A stretch of DNA of 64,000 nucleotides, from assembly GCA_964507445.1 (NCBI GenBank), contig CAZDQF010000006.1, positions 62,001 to 126,000 of the forward strand, written 5' to 3'. A program made the translations under genes and the position numbers. Shown piece by piece: positions 1-9,201 of this stretch. Numbering within the stretch: position 1 is the stretch's first letter; each line of letters starts with the position of its first letter. The stretch comes from GCA-2683135 sp964507445. GTDB lineage: Bacteria > Planctomycetota > GCA-002687715. The notes beneath the pieces are model-generated. The model saw only the letters and a list, made by a program, of their open reading frames with translations, searched no databases and was not told the DNA's origin.

Positions 1-445
1 CAAGCACCTCCTCGAACCACTGGTCGAAGGCGCCTCGAAACAACCGCTGGGCCTCCGCCTCCGCAGCGACCGAGAACAGGGGATCGATCCCCGCCTCCAC
101 CGGCCTCTCCCGGAGCAGGTCCTGGCAGAGGGAGTGGATGGTGGCGATGCGAGCCGCCTCCAGCTCCCTGAGCGCGCCGTCCAGGAGGGCCCGCTCGGAG
201 GCAGGAGCCGCCCGCCGCGCTCCCTCAATGGCCTCTCGCAGGCGGAGCTTCATCTCCGCCGCCGCCTTGTCCGTGAAGGTCACGGCGACGATACCCGACA
301 GGCGAGCGTTGCCCGTTCGGATCAGCTCCAGGATGCGACGGACCAGCGCGGTTGTCTTCCCCGTCCCGGCGGCCGCCTCGACCACCAGGGTCACGTCCAG
401 GCCCTCCTGAATCCGGTCCCTCGCCTCCTGATCCGCCAGGGTCAT
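1..445 (-). CDS. UvrD/AddA-family helicase, N-terminal part (runs off left edge)
   Basis: Only the first 148 codons are in the window; the gene continues beyond base 1. The product begins MTLADQEARDRIQEG and carries a Walker A motif AAAGTGKTT near residues 24-32, followed by superfamily 1 helicase motif Ia (AVTFTDKAAAEMKLRLRE) and the IHSLCQDLL segment typical of RecB/AddA-like helicases. It would be the ATP-dependent motor of a double-strand-break resection complex. Its ATG lies inside the last codons of the upstream gene (ATGA overlap at 442-445), so the two are almost certainly translationally coupled. The C-terminal nuclease domain that would separate AddA from a plain UvrD is not visible, so the AddA assignment rests mainly on the partner gene. 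Confidence 0.85.
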   Translation of the reverse strand, partial: MTLADQEARDRIQEGLDVTLVVEAAAGTGKTTALVRRILELIRTGNARLSGIVAVTFTDKAAAEMKLRLREAIEGARRAAPASERALLDGALRELEAARIATIHSLCQDLLRERPVEAGIDPLFSVAAEAEAQRLFRGAFDQWFEEVL

Positions 446-3400
446 GGCTGCTCCCTCAACTGCAGGAGCGGGGCGACTTGAGCACGAGGCTTGCCGTCGG
501 TGCGGCGCTCCTCGTGGGGGCCGCAGACGCTGCGGTAATCGCACCAGCGACAGGCCCCCTCCCGGGGCGCCGCCGGCAAGAAGCCGCTCTCCAGTGCGTC
601 CCCCACCGTACGCGCCACGACGGTCGCCGCGGACCGGGCCTCACGATCCAGGACCAGACTCCGTTCCTCGAAACCACCGCGTGCTGTGCAGAACCACAGC
701 CGGCTGGCCACCACCGGATCATCGGGGAACAGCCGTTCGGCGGCGAGGGCATAGAGCAGCGGCTGCAGGGTCTGTCCACCGTCCACGACGAAGTCCTGCT
801 TGACGCGGTTCTTCCCGGTCTTGTAGTCGGTGACCCGAATCCCACCAGGGCCGCGCTCCACCAGGTCGATGGCTCCCCGCAGGTTGATCCCGCAGTCGAG
901 GCCGACGGGATCAGCACGACTGTCCCTGTCCATGGACTCCCGGCGCGGTAGGCCGAAGGCCAGTTCAAAGCGATCCGGGACCCACTCCGGGTTCTCAGCC
1001 ATGATCCGGACCCAGGCCCGGAGGTCGGCGCGGATCTCGGACATGGCGTCCTCCCAGACACGCTGGATTGCCGGGCTGAGCTCGTCCTCGAACCGGGCGA
1101 CGATCCGCCGGCGGACCGGCTCCATGCGCTCCCACAAGGCCGTCAGGTCGTCCCCTGTCAGCGGTAGCGCGCCTTCGGCGCGGAGCTGGTCCATGAACTC
1201 GTACTGTACGTCGTGAATCAACGCACCCCGAGACAGGGCGTCGATCTCCTCTACATGCACCGGCACCTCCCTGGGGGTCAACCGCATGACCGTGTTGAGC
1301 AGGAAGGAGTAGGGACAGGCGGCGAACTTCTGCAATGCCGTGGCGGAGAAGCTGCGCGCCGTCAACTGGTGCCCCTGCAACGCCTCCATGGCCTCTTCTC
1401 GGGGATTGACCAGGCCGTCAGCTTCCGTGAATCGCCCGGTGACCCCCCAGCGTCGTCCTCGGGCGCGGGGGCCCCCGGCGACGGGGGGGGTTACAACCAA
1501 AACGGAAACGGCCCCCGCCCCCCCCNNNNNNNNNNCCTGGGCCCTTCGGGGGGTTTTCCCCGGCCCGCCGGTTCCGGTTACGCGCCGGGGGCCCCCCCGC
1601 GGGGGCCGGGGGGCGCGGCGCGCCCGGGCGAGGTGCGGGTTCACCTCCATCAGGTAACGGGCCGCGCCACGCCGTTCGACCGCCGAACCGGTGATCAGTT
1701 CCCTCAGGACAGCGAGGTCGTGCTCGGCATCATCAATGGCATTCCTTGGGTCATCCGGCGCCGGCCAGGCAAGACGAGCGCTCCCCGCATGACCGGCCTG
1801 CTCCATCAACTCATCGAAACCAGGGAGGGCTCCCCTCGTCGCCCGGATGACCTCCAGCCCGTAGAACGAGGGCAAGCGCGGCCTCGCCTTCTCCTCATCC
1901 AGCCTGGACCAGGACAAGGTGATACGAGCGCGGGCCGCGCCCACCGTCATGTGCAGCGCAGCTCTCTCCGCCGCCACTCTGTCCTCGCGCACCGTCAGCC
2001 CGGCCTCAAGAGCATGGCGTTCCCGATCCAACAGGATGGGGTCCTCCGTCAGCTTGCGCGGAAACACCCGCTCGGTCAGCCCTGGAGCGAAGATCACCTC
2101 GAAGGCCATGCCTCTCGCCTCATCGATACCGCTGACGAACACACGCCCGGCCCTCCTCGTCCCTTCGGGCTCCACCAGGTCCCGCAAACGGGGGCGCAGC
2201 ACCAGAAGGACCTCGGCCAGTGTGACCTCCCCCACTCCTTCCATGGGGCGAAGCTCCGCCAGCAACGACACGACACGATCCGGAGCACGCAAACTGAGCC
2301 GGGCCAGGTCAGAAAGGGAGCGAGTCCATGCGCCCCAGGAGGCCACGGTCGGGAGCCCGTCCAGGGCCTCCAACAGAGGCAGGGCGAAGGAGCTCAGGGC
2401 ATCGATCTCCGCTTCGCGGCGTGCCAGTCCATCGACCTGCGGAGAATCGGGCTCTTCCCTGACCAGCGCTGCCCGCTGCGTCCGCAGTTGATTGGAGAGC
2501 CCGGTCAGGCGCCGCTGCCAGCGATCCAGGCCGCCGATGACCGCCGCGTCCACCATCAAGCTCTCCCAACGCCGCGGGGACGGCAGCCCGTCATTCTCGG
2601 GAGGATCGCCCGCCCCGCCTTCCTCGAGGGTCGTCGCGAGGAGCTCGTCCTCGGCGCGACGGAAGGTGGTCGGGACAGGCTCCAGGGGCGCCTGCCCGAG
2701 GCTCAGATACTCCGCGAACCCGCGCGCGGACAGGCCTTCTTCGCGGCAGCCGAGCAGGGCGAGAAAAGCCCGGCCGGCGGGGTCCGGCCGCCGCGCACCG
2801 CGGGCACACCAGACCGGGATCTGAGCGCGGCGAAACGCCTCCAGCAATCGCCCACGATACTCACCAGGAGATCGCAGGATCACCGCCATCTGATCGAACG
2901 GGACCCCCTCCGCTGCGGCGTCAAGGACGCGCCTGACGATCTCCACGCATTCGCGACTCTCGCCAGGTGCGGACATGAGCTCGACGGATTCGTCCGGCTC
3001 CTCGATGACCTCATCCTCGCGCTCAGAGAAGAGGCGAAGCTGCAGACGCTCGAGACCGGAGGCAGGCTCGGGAGAGACCTCCTCTGCCTCGACCGCCAAC
3101 GCGCCCTCCAGGTTCGCCAGTGTCCTGTCATCACCCCGAGGGGTGACTGCGAGCACGTCCTCGAGTTCCTGCTTCAGCGAAGCCAACAGAACCGTGGTCA
3201 GCGCGTCGTGAACCGGAACGTCCAGCAGCAACAGAGCGTCGAAGGGCAAGCGCCAGCGGCCCGCGGACGACGAAGCAGCGGACAGCACCGCAGCACGATC
3301 AGCCAGCCCCGCCCGTCGCAGAGCGTCATCGAACGCCGCGCCCATGGTCCGCAGGTCCGGAGGGAAGCTCTCCGATTCCAGACCGGCGAGGCGCAGCTCC

Positions 3401-3765
3401 TGCAGCGTCCGGGCGACCGCCCTGGGTAGTCCCGGCCGGTCCTTGACCGCGCTGTAGGGCCCGAGATGCTCCGGGTCCAGGACGATGACACGCGCACACA
3501 CCGCCTCCACCGCGAGCGCCGTTGCCGGGACAAGGCCCTGGTCGATCAGGACGGGCGCCGCGAGTTCGACCGAGAGCCGCCCCAGGGTCGAGGCTCTCCA
3601 ACCCAGGTGCCCCTCGGACGCGGCGGAGCGGATCAGATCCTGGGCCGCCTCGAGGGTGTTTCCCAGGACGAGAACCGGACTCTCGCGGGACCGGGCCCGG
3701 AGCCACCGGCGAGCGCTGGCCCGGCGGAGAGGAGCAGAGCAGGAGACGGTCAAGTGGGTGGGCAT
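442..3765 (-). CDS. AddB/RexB-like helicase-nuclease subunit (contains assembly gap)
   Basis: About 1107 codons, a length typical of AddB. The C-terminal region holds a PD-(D/E)XK nuclease core (GAIDLVERGPGG then VTDYKTGKN) and four cysteines arranged as in AddB iron-sulfur clusters: one in FAACPYSFLL near residue 816 and three in CRWCDYRSVC near residues 1070-1080. The N-terminal half is the helicase-like region; I do not see a clean Walker A. Together with the downstream AddA-like gene it should process broken DNA ends for recombination. A 10-N gap at 1526-1535 and abnormal flanking sequence make residues about 700-775 unreliable, and the frame across the gap is only apparently open. ATG start at 3765. 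Confidence 0.82.
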   Translation of the reverse strand: MPTHLTVSCSAPLRRASARRWLRARSRESPVLVLGNTLEAAQDLIRSAASEGHLGWRASTLGRLSVELAAPVLIDQGLVPATALAVEAVCARVIVLDPEHLGPYSAVKDRPGLPRAVARTLQELRLAGLESESFPPDLRTMGAAFDDALRRAGLADRAAVLSAASSSAGRWRLPFDALLLLDVPVHDALTTVLLASLKQELEDVLAVTPRGDDRTLANLEGALAVEAEEVSPEPASGLERLQLRLFSEREDEVIEEPDESVELMSAPGESRECVEIVRRVLDAAAEGVPFDQMAVILRSPGEYRGRLLEAFRRAQIPVWCARGARRPDPAGRAFLALLGCREEGLSARGFAEYLSLGQAPLEPVPTTFRRAEDELLATTLEEGGAGDPPENDGLPSPRRWESLMVDAAVIGGLDRWQRRLTGLSNQLRTQRAALVREEPDSPQVDGLARREAEIDALSSFALPLLEALDGLPTVASWGAWTRSLSDLARLSLRAPDRVVSLLAELRPMEGVGEVTLAEVLLVLRPRLRDLVEPEGTRRAGRVFVSGIDEARGMAFEVIFAPGLTERVFPRKLTEDPILLDRERHALEAGLTVREDRVAAERAALHMTVGAARARITLSWSRLDEEKARPRLPSFYGLEVIRATRGALPGFDELMEQAGHAGSARLAWPAPDDPRNAIDDAEHDLAVLRELITGSAVERRGAARYLMEVNPHLARARRAPRPPRGGPRRVTGTGGPGKTPRRAQXXXXGGAGAVSVLVVTPPVAGGPRARGRRWGVTGRFTEADGLVNPREEAMEALQGHQLTARSFSATALQKFAACPYSFLLNTVMRLTPREVPVHVEEIDALSRGALIHDVQYEFMDQLRAEGALPLTGDDLTALWERMEPVRRRIVARFEDELSPAIQRVWEDAMSEIRADLRAWVRIMAENPEWVPDRFELAFGLPRRESMDRDSRADPVGLDCGINLRGAIDLVERGPGGIRVTDYKTGKNRVKQDFVVDGGQTLQPLLYALAAERLFPDDPVVASRLWFCTARGGFEERSLVLDREARSAATVVARTVGDALESGFLPAAPREGACRWCDYRSVCGPHEERRTDGKPRAQVAPLLQLREQP
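1526..1535. other. 10-base assembly gap with degraded flanks
   Basis: Ten Ns lie inside the AddB-like gene. About 1480-1640 on either side is dominated by G and C runs and does not encode a plausible protein segment, which looks like low-quality contig ends rather than biology. Confidence 0.9.
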
Positions 3766-3870
3766 CGGAGGAGGACGAGCCTACACCCGCGGGGGGGACA
3801 GCGCTCTACGAACGATCCCCGAGGCGGGTCAACCACCCCGGGGATCCACGAGCACAGGATGCCTGGTCGA

Positions 3871-4785
3871 TCAGAGGTCCTTGGTGCGGCGCGAGCGACG
3901 GGCTTTGGGGGCCTTGGTCGCGAGCATCTTCTCAACTCCGTCCCTCATGACCTTCACCTGAACGGTCTCGCCGTCGTGCTCCAGCGCGGCGGCCACGTCC
4001 TCCACCTCGACGATGACCTCACCGTTGATCTCCAGGATCACGTCTCCCTTCTTGACACCGAGACGGGTCGCCAGGGAATCCGCGACCACCTCCTGCACGA
4101 GGAGCCCATCCTCCTCGTCGCCGCTGCTCACCCGCACTCCCAGCATGGGCCGGCCCGGCACAGGGGGCCCACTGCGATCGGCTGGCGGGGTGAGCCTACG
4201 GGGCAGGGTCGGTGCTCCCAGGTCGAAATCGAAACCCCACGAAGAGCCACCGCCGGCGAACACGTCGGGATGCAGTCGCCGCAGCTCCTCCATGGACTCC
4301 GCCTCGTAGGTCTCGGTCTTCCACTCACCGTCCTCGCCACGCTCACGGACCTCGGCCTTGACACCGTCCGGTCCGGATTCGATGCGCACGGAGCGACCAT
4401 CGGAATGGCCGGAGCCTCCGAAGCCTCGTGGGAACTCCGGCAGCTTCGGCATGCCGCGGAACTGCTCATTCATGCGCTTCTGCCAATCGCGCATCTGCTC
4501 GTGCATGCGCCGCTGCCACGCTCCCAGGTCTCCCCTGCCGTTGGGGAATTCGGGGGCCATCCAACGGCCGCGCGCCCGCCTGCGATCTCCGAGGCGCTCG
4601 CTGAGCTCCGCGATGCGCTGCGACAGTTGCCGTTCCTTGGCGCGCAGATCAGCGAGCTCCTGCCTCAGAGAGTTCAGCTCGCGGAGGGCCTCATCCCGGC
4701 CCCCACCAGCGCCATCCGGGTCTCCCTGAGCGGGGAGGACCGACACCAAACCACCGAGAAGCACCAACAAGAGGGTCTGTTTCAT
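3871..4785 (-). CDS. Secreted PDZ-domain protein with coiled coil
   Basis: 304 residues. The ATG at 4785 was chosen over a longer frame because it is followed directly by a signal peptide (MKQTLLLVLLGGLVSVLPAQ) and preceded by GGAG. After the signal come a heptad-rich coiled coil (about residues 30-70, LNSLRQELADLRAKERQ), a Pro/Met-rich linker, and a C-terminal PDZ domain (about 215-295) with the carboxylate-binding and core motifs LGVRVSSG and GVKKGDVILEINGEVI. There is no protease domain, so it is probably a periplasmic adaptor or scaffold. It is divergent from the lipoprotein gene at 4854, with 68 bases between them for two promoters. Confidence 0.7.
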   Translation of the reverse strand: MKQTLLLVLLGGLVSVLPAQGDPDGAGGGRDEALRELNSLRQELADLRAKERQLSQRIAELSERLGDRRRARGRWMAPEFPNGRGDLGAWQRRMHEQMRDWQKRMNEQFRGMPKLPEFPRGFGGSGHSDGRSVRIESGPDGVKAEVRERGEDGEWKTETYEAESMEELRRLHPDVFAGGGSSWGFDFDLGAPTLPRRLTPPADRSGPPVPGRPMLGVRVSSGDEEDGLLVQEVVADSLATRLGVKKGDVILEINGEVIVEVEDVAAALEHDGETVQVKVMRDGVEKMLATKAPKARRSRRTKDL

Positions 4786-4853
4786 AGCTCTATTGCTCCA
4801 GTTCCTGTCCACTTCGATGATAAGGTACGACCACCCGGCCAGGAGACTCCCTG

Positions 4854-5693
4854 ATGTGTAATTCCCCCAGGACCCGGGCGCCATTCGCTGCCCTGGCCTT
4901 CGTCCCGCTCCTCGCCGCCTGCACCACATCGAGCCCCGAGTCCGCCGCTCAGCCAGCGCCGGAGCCGGCCGTCACGGACCCCGCCCCGAGCGAACCCACA
5001 CCGGCAACGGACCCCCGATTTGCGGCCCTGCAGGCTCGACAGAACGCTTTGAGAGAACGCCAGGCAGTCCTCCTCGACCGCCAGCTGGCCCTCGGCACCC
5101 GCCTCCTGGAGCACGGGCGGCTGCGGGAAGCCCTCGCCGCGTTTCGCCGGGCCCTTGATCTGGCGCCCGACCATGGAGACGCCAGGCGGCTCCATGACCT
5201 CGTCCTGACGCTGCTGGGCGAGCCCTCCTCCAACTCGCAGGGGGAGACCCGAGCGACCTGGGAGACGACCCGCCTGCGCCTTCAGCAGATGTCGTTGATC
5301 GCCCGTCAACACCTGCGCAGAGGCCACCACCACCGCCTCGAGGGTGAGTTCGACCGCGCCCTGGAGGAGTACCGGAACGCGCTCCTCATCTTCGAGGTCA
5401 ATCCGCAGGCGGACGCCGCCTTCGACGTGAAGCAGCTCAAGCGTGCCATCGCGGACTGCGAACGGGCTCGGGCAGCCGCTCTCCGTCGCGCGGAGGCCCG
5501 TCGGATCCGCGAGGTCGCGGCGCTCCTCCGGGAAGAAGACGCAAGGGATCGGAGACGGGCCGCGGCGAAGATCAACACGCTCTGGCTGGAAGCCAACAGG
5601 CTCTACGATCGCGGGGAGTACGCGGCCTGCGAACGGTTGTGCAGGCGGATCATGGAGCTGGACCCCGCCGGCGGGCCCGCCCGGCGACGATGA
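4854..5693 (+). CDS. TPR-like lipoprotein
   Basis: 279 residues with a lipoprotein signal: a hydrophobic stretch ending in the lipobox LLAAC (Cys22), then a Pro/Ala/Glu linker. The mature part has helical repeats that read as degenerate TPR units (LLEHGRLREALAAFRRALDL, then RALEEYRNALLIFEVNP, then LYDRGEYAACERLCRRIMEL). An AGGAG sits eight bases before the ATG. TPR lipoproteins usually act as assembly scaffolds for envelope complexes; no specific role can be assigned here. The stop codon abuts the stop of the convergent gene at 5694. Confidence 0.65.
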   Translation: MCNSPRTRAPFAALAFVPLLAACTTSSPESAAQPAPEPAVTDPAPSEPTPATDPRFAALQARQNALRERQAVLLDRQLALGTRLLEHGRLREALAAFRRALDLAPDHGDARRLHDLVLTLLGEPSSNSQGETRATWETTRLRLQQMSLIARQHLRRGHHHRLEGEFDRALEEYRNALLIFEVNPQADAAFDVKQLKRAIADCERARAAALRRAEARRIREVAALLREEDARDRRRAAAKINTLWLEANRLYDRGEYAACERLCRRIMELDPAGGPARRR

Positions 5694-6353
5694 TCACCGG
5701 ATCCGGCTGACGAAACCGCAGACGACGTCGGCGTCCCGCACCTCGTCAACCACGAGCTCGGGGACCCTCGGGTCCTCGGAGCGCCCCAGCAGGGCGCCGC
5801 TCTCGATCTCCCCTCCGCGGAGCGCCGATCGCAACGCGTCGTTGGAGGCGATCAGACGGCCGCTGGTGTCCAGCAGGGCTCCGGGCCGGCCGCCCTCGTC
5901 CAACAGGTGTTCGATGGCGGCCCGGGTCAGCAGGGACTCCGTCTCGCGACGCTGCTCCAACTGCCGCAGGCGATCGACGATGGAGTTGACGTTCTCGCCA
6001 AGCATGGACAACTCACTCAGGGCCGCGGTCTCATCCACACGACGCTGTAGGTTGCCGGAGGCGATGGTGCCCACGGTCCGTTCGAGCCCCGCCAGGGGCT
6101 CCGCGATGCACCGCCGCACCAAGGTCCCGGTGACCAGCAGCGCCAGGACCCCGCACCCGGACAGGATGACGATCAACCCCACCGCCCCACCGATCTGCTC
6201 CCGGCCTTCCGCCAGCTCTTCCGGGACTCCGGCACGTGCGTCCTTCAACGCCCTGGCGCCATCCTCCAAAGCGGAGATGGAGAGGACCGCGATCCCGATC
6301 AACAGCAGGACCCCGACCACCTGGAACGCGATGCTCAAGGACTGGATCGTCAT
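5694..6353 (-). CDS. Membrane HAMP-domain sensor-like protein without output domain
   Basis: 219 residues. Two transmembrane helices (about 8-28 and 55-77) flank a short extracytoplasmic loop; next come a HAMP-like linker (RRCIAEPLAGLERTVGTIAS) and a coiled segment, then a PAS-like stretch (GALLDTSGRLIASNDALRSA) to the C-terminus. No kinase, cyclase or methyl-accepting output domain is present. It is the last gene of the trkH-trkA operon: its ATG overlaps the trkA stop by one base (TGATG), implying coupled synthesis. A role in sensing turgor or ionic state for the potassium system is inference from position only. Confidence 0.6.
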   Translation of the reverse strand: MTIQSLSIAFQVVGVLLLIGIAVLSISALEDGARALKDARAGVPEELAEGREQIGGAVGLIVILSGCGVLALLVTGTLVRRCIAEPLAGLERTVGTIASGNLQRRVDETAALSELSMLGENVNSIVDRLRQLEQRRETESLLTRAAIEHLLDEGGRPGALLDTSGRLIASNDALRSALRGGEIESGALLGRSEDPRVPELVVDEVRDADVVCGFVSRIR

Positions 6354-7024
6354 CAGCCGTGCTCCTTCAACAGACGCCGGACGTCTTCCTTCGCCCCCAT
6401 GAGACGGAGTTCATCCCCACGGCGCAGAGGCTCATCGGGGTCGGGGCCAGCCCTGAACGCCCCCGCCTGCTTGTCGCCCCGGCGCACGCCCACCACGTTG
6501 ACCCCATAAGTGGCCCGCAATCCCAGGTCCTTGAGCGACTGGTCGACCCATGACTCTGGGATCTCCAGGTTCACCATCTCGTCGTCCGAGGAGAGGTCCA
6601 GGACGCCCTTCAGGCCAGGGTGGGCGATCTGGCGCGCCAATCGACGAGCGGCGTACTGCTCCGGGTGTATGGAGCGGGTGGCGCCCAGTGCGTTGACGAT
6701 GCGTGCGTGGGTGTCGGAGACCACCCGCACGATGATGGAGCGCGCCCCCATCTCCTCCAGCAGCTGCGTGCAGAAGATGGAGGCCTCCAGGGACTCCTCC
6801 CCCACAGCGTTGACCACCGCATCGAATCGCTCCAGATCCAGCCCGTGGAGGGCGCGAGGGTCCGTGCCGCTACCGATGACGCCGTGGGCGCCGCGATCGA
6901 TCAGGGCCTTGACCCGGGACTCACTCGGGTCCACGACCGTGACGTCCAGGCCACCAGCGATGAGCTCTGTGGCGATGGCAGCTCCGAATTGACCGACGCC
7001 GATGACGAGTACGTTCCTGCTCAT
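6353..7024 (-). CDS. trkA: TrkA/KtrA-type potassium uptake regulatory subunit
   Basis: 223 residues with a single RCK unit. The N-terminal Rossmann fold has the nucleotide-binding motif VIGVGQFGAAIA (residues 6-17) and the acidic ribose-binding position in VVDPSES; RCK_C occupies about 140-220. This is the KtrA-like one-copy architecture, not the tandem TrkA of enterics. It gates the TrkH channel encoded immediately upstream in response to nucleotide binding. The ATG overlaps the trkH stop by four bases. Confidence 0.9.
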   Translation of the reverse strand: MSRNVLVIGVGQFGAAIATELIAGGLDVTVVDPSESRVKALIDRGAHGVIGSGTDPRALHGLDLERFDAVVNAVGEESLEASIFCTQLLEEMGARSIIVRVVSDTHARIVNALGATRSIHPEQYAARRLARQIAHPGLKGVLDLSSDDEMVNLEIPESWVDQSLKDLGLRATYGVNVVGVRRGDKQAGAFRAGPDPDEPLRRGDELRLMGAKEDVRRLLKEHG

Positions 7025-9162
7025 CCCACCATCACCTCCTCCTCAGCGAATCGTATGGGCCCGGTATCCCGGCGCCGGAACAACAAGGCCATGGTCAGCG
7101 GACCGGTCCTTCCCACCAGCATCAGCATCATGACGATCAGCTTCCCCGTGCTGTCCAGCTCGCCGGTGAGGCCCAGGGACAATCCCACGGTACCGAACGC
7201 GGAAGTGGCTTCGAACAACGTCCGCTCGAAGGACGCCTGCTGAGTCAGCATGAGCGCCACGGTCCCGAAGAAGACCACGGCGGCGGAGATGGTGACGATG
7301 GCTGCGGCCCGATAGACCGCGGCGTGAGCGAATCGTCGCCCGAACATCTCCGCGTCCCGGCGCCCTCGGATGACCGAGACCACGGCCCCGAACAACACCG
7401 CCACGGTGGTGGTCTTGATCCCGCCGCCGGTGGACCCGGGGCTCGCTCCGATGAACATCCACACCAGCATGGTCATGATCGTCGCATGGGACAACGTACC
7501 GAAGTCCACGGAGTTGAATCCGGCTGTGCGCAGCGCCACCGATTGGAACCAGGCGTTGTTCAAGCGATCCCCGAAGCTCATGGCCGCCAGCGAACCATCC
7601 CACTCGGCGACCAACCACCAGAGGAAGGCTCCCAGCAACAGCACCACGTTGGTGACCAGGACGAGCTTGACGTGGAGGTTCAAACGTCTCCTCGGAGGGG
7701 CCGTGCTGCGGCGTCTCTCGCCGTGGATCAACAGATCCCAAACCGCCATCAGGACGCCGAACCCCAGGCCGCCCAGGACCACCAGGCTGGCCACGACGTG
7801 CATGGCCAGCGGGTCTCCCTGCAGTGACTCGAAGCTGTCTGACTGGAGCGCGAAGCCCGCGTTGCAGAACGCGCTCACGGCGTGGAACACGGCCTTGAAC
7901 AAGGCGTCCAGGAAGCCCGCGTCGTCCACCAGGAAGACCGGCAACAGACACACCGCCCCCACTCCCTCCAGGATGAAGGTCCCGACCCCGATCCTGCGGA
8001 TCACGCGGCGCACCGCTACGCCGCCATCCAACCCGGCCACGTCGCGGAGGGCACGCTCCGTATGCCCTCCGACGGCTCCGCCGATCACCAGCGTGGCCAT
8101 CGCTGACAGGGCCATGATGCCGAGCGCCCCCAACTGGATCAGGACGAGCACCATCACTTGTCCTGCGAAGCTCAACTCCGTCGCCGTGTCCACCACTACC
8201 AGGCCGGTCACGCAGGTGGCGCTCACGGCGGTGAAGAACCCGTCCAGGGGCTCCATGGTGTGGCCCGGGGCGCTGCAGAGCGGGAAAGACAGGAGCAACC
8301 CTCCCACCAGGGAGAGCCCCGTGAAGAACAAGACCAACAGCAGCGCGGGACGGGACCAGAGGAAGGTCAGGGCGGCGACCCGCTGCTCGTGAGCCGCGGC
8401 GGCCCCCGTCAGGGCCACCACCAACCGCAACGCACCCAGGACCATGACCAGCTGGGAGAACGGCCCGACGGAAGTGGGGATGAGCGCCAGGAGGGGCGCG
8501 GCGCTCAGCGCCGCACCGATGGGCGGCCACCACCTGAGGAGGCTCGGCAAACGACCGACGCGACGCACGGAGTACGCGGCGACGCTGGCCACCGCACAAC
8601 CGGTGAAGAGCAGCGCGGCCATGGCTGCCTGACCCAGGTACCCGGACAAGATCCCTCGCCCGGCGCCATAGGCCGCGAACAGCAGCACCAGGCCCGCGGT
8701 CCACAGCACCGGCTGGGCGACCACGGCGCTCCGCTCGTCCTCTTCTATGGGCTCCTCGAACGCTCCATCACCTGCCGTGCAACGCCAGCACAGGTACACC
8801 AGCACCGCCGCCCAGCACCCACCAGCCAGGGCAAGAGCGGGGGCTTGCGTGGAGAAGAGCATGATCGGGAGCTGCGCCAAGACGGCGCCGGTTCCGACGC
8901 ACCACCGCCCGGCACGACGTCTCCGCAGCAACCCCCAAGCACCGTAGAGGAGCAGGGCGACGCCCGCGGCGGCCACACACCAGAAGGCGATCAGGTCCGG
9001 GGCTGCGCCATCAACCGTCAACCGTGCCCGCAACCCCACGAGGGCCACGAAGGCCAGGGGCACGGAGATCAACCCCAGCGCGCTGACCGTCAGACGGAAG
9101 GCGTTGCGGCGAGCCGCCTGAGACAGGCCGAAGCCCAACCGATTGCTCGATTCACTCCCCAC
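7021..9162 (-). CDS. trkH: TrkH/KtrB-family potassium channel with N-terminal membrane extension
   Basis: 713 residues, GTG start. The last 430 or so residues form the channel core with the four selectivity-filter loops recognisable as TCVTGL, FCNAGF, LRTAGFNS and FGTVGLS. Ahead of this are about 270 residues with roughly eight additional predicted membrane helices, making the protein much longer than a standard TrkH (about 480). The extension contains a short acidic cytoplasmic segment (EEPIEEDE). It forms a complex with the downstream RCK protein for K+ uptake in the inner membrane. Confidence 0.88.
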   Translation of the reverse strand: MGSESSNRLGFGLSQAARRNAFRLTVSALGLISVPLAFVALVGLRARLTVDGAAPDLIAFWCVAAAGVALLLYGAWGLLRRRRAGRWCVGTGAVLAQLPIMLFSTQAPALALAGGCWAAVLVYLCWRCTAGDGAFEEPIEEDERSAVVAQPVLWTAGLVLLFAAYGAGRGILSGYLGQAAMAALLFTGCAVASVAAYSVRRVGRLPSLLRWWPPIGAALSAAPLLALIPTSVGPFSQLVMVLGALRLVVALTGAAAAHEQRVAALTFLWSRPALLLVLFFTGLSLVGGLLLSFPLCSAPGHTMEPLDGFFTAVSATCVTGLVVVDTATELSFAGQVMVLVLIQLGALGIMALSAMATLVIGGAVGGHTERALRDVAGLDGGVAVRRVIRRIGVGTFILEGVGAVCLLPVFLVDDAGFLDALFKAVFHAVSAFCNAGFALQSDSFESLQGDPLAMHVVASLVVLGGLGFGVLMAVWDLLIHGERRRSTAPPRRRLNLHVKLVLVTNVVLLLGAFLWWLVAEWDGSLAAMSFGDRLNNAWFQSVALRTAGFNSVDFGTLSHATIMTMLVWMFIGASPGSTGGGIKTTTVAVLFGAVVSVIRGRRDAEMFGRRFAHAAVYRAAAIVTISAAVVFFGTVALMLTQQASFERTLFEATSAFGTVGLSLGLTGELDSTGKLIVMMLMLVGRTGPLTMALLFRRRDTGPIRFAEEEVMVG

Positions 9163-9201
9163 TCCAGGATGTTAGCGGAACCGACGGTGGCCGTACCGTG
9201 C

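Noticed and set aside
1213..3429. Long plus-strand open frame of 738 codons
   Set aside because: It is antisense to the AddB-like gene, crosses the N gap and has the low-complexity composition expected from GC-rich shadow frames.
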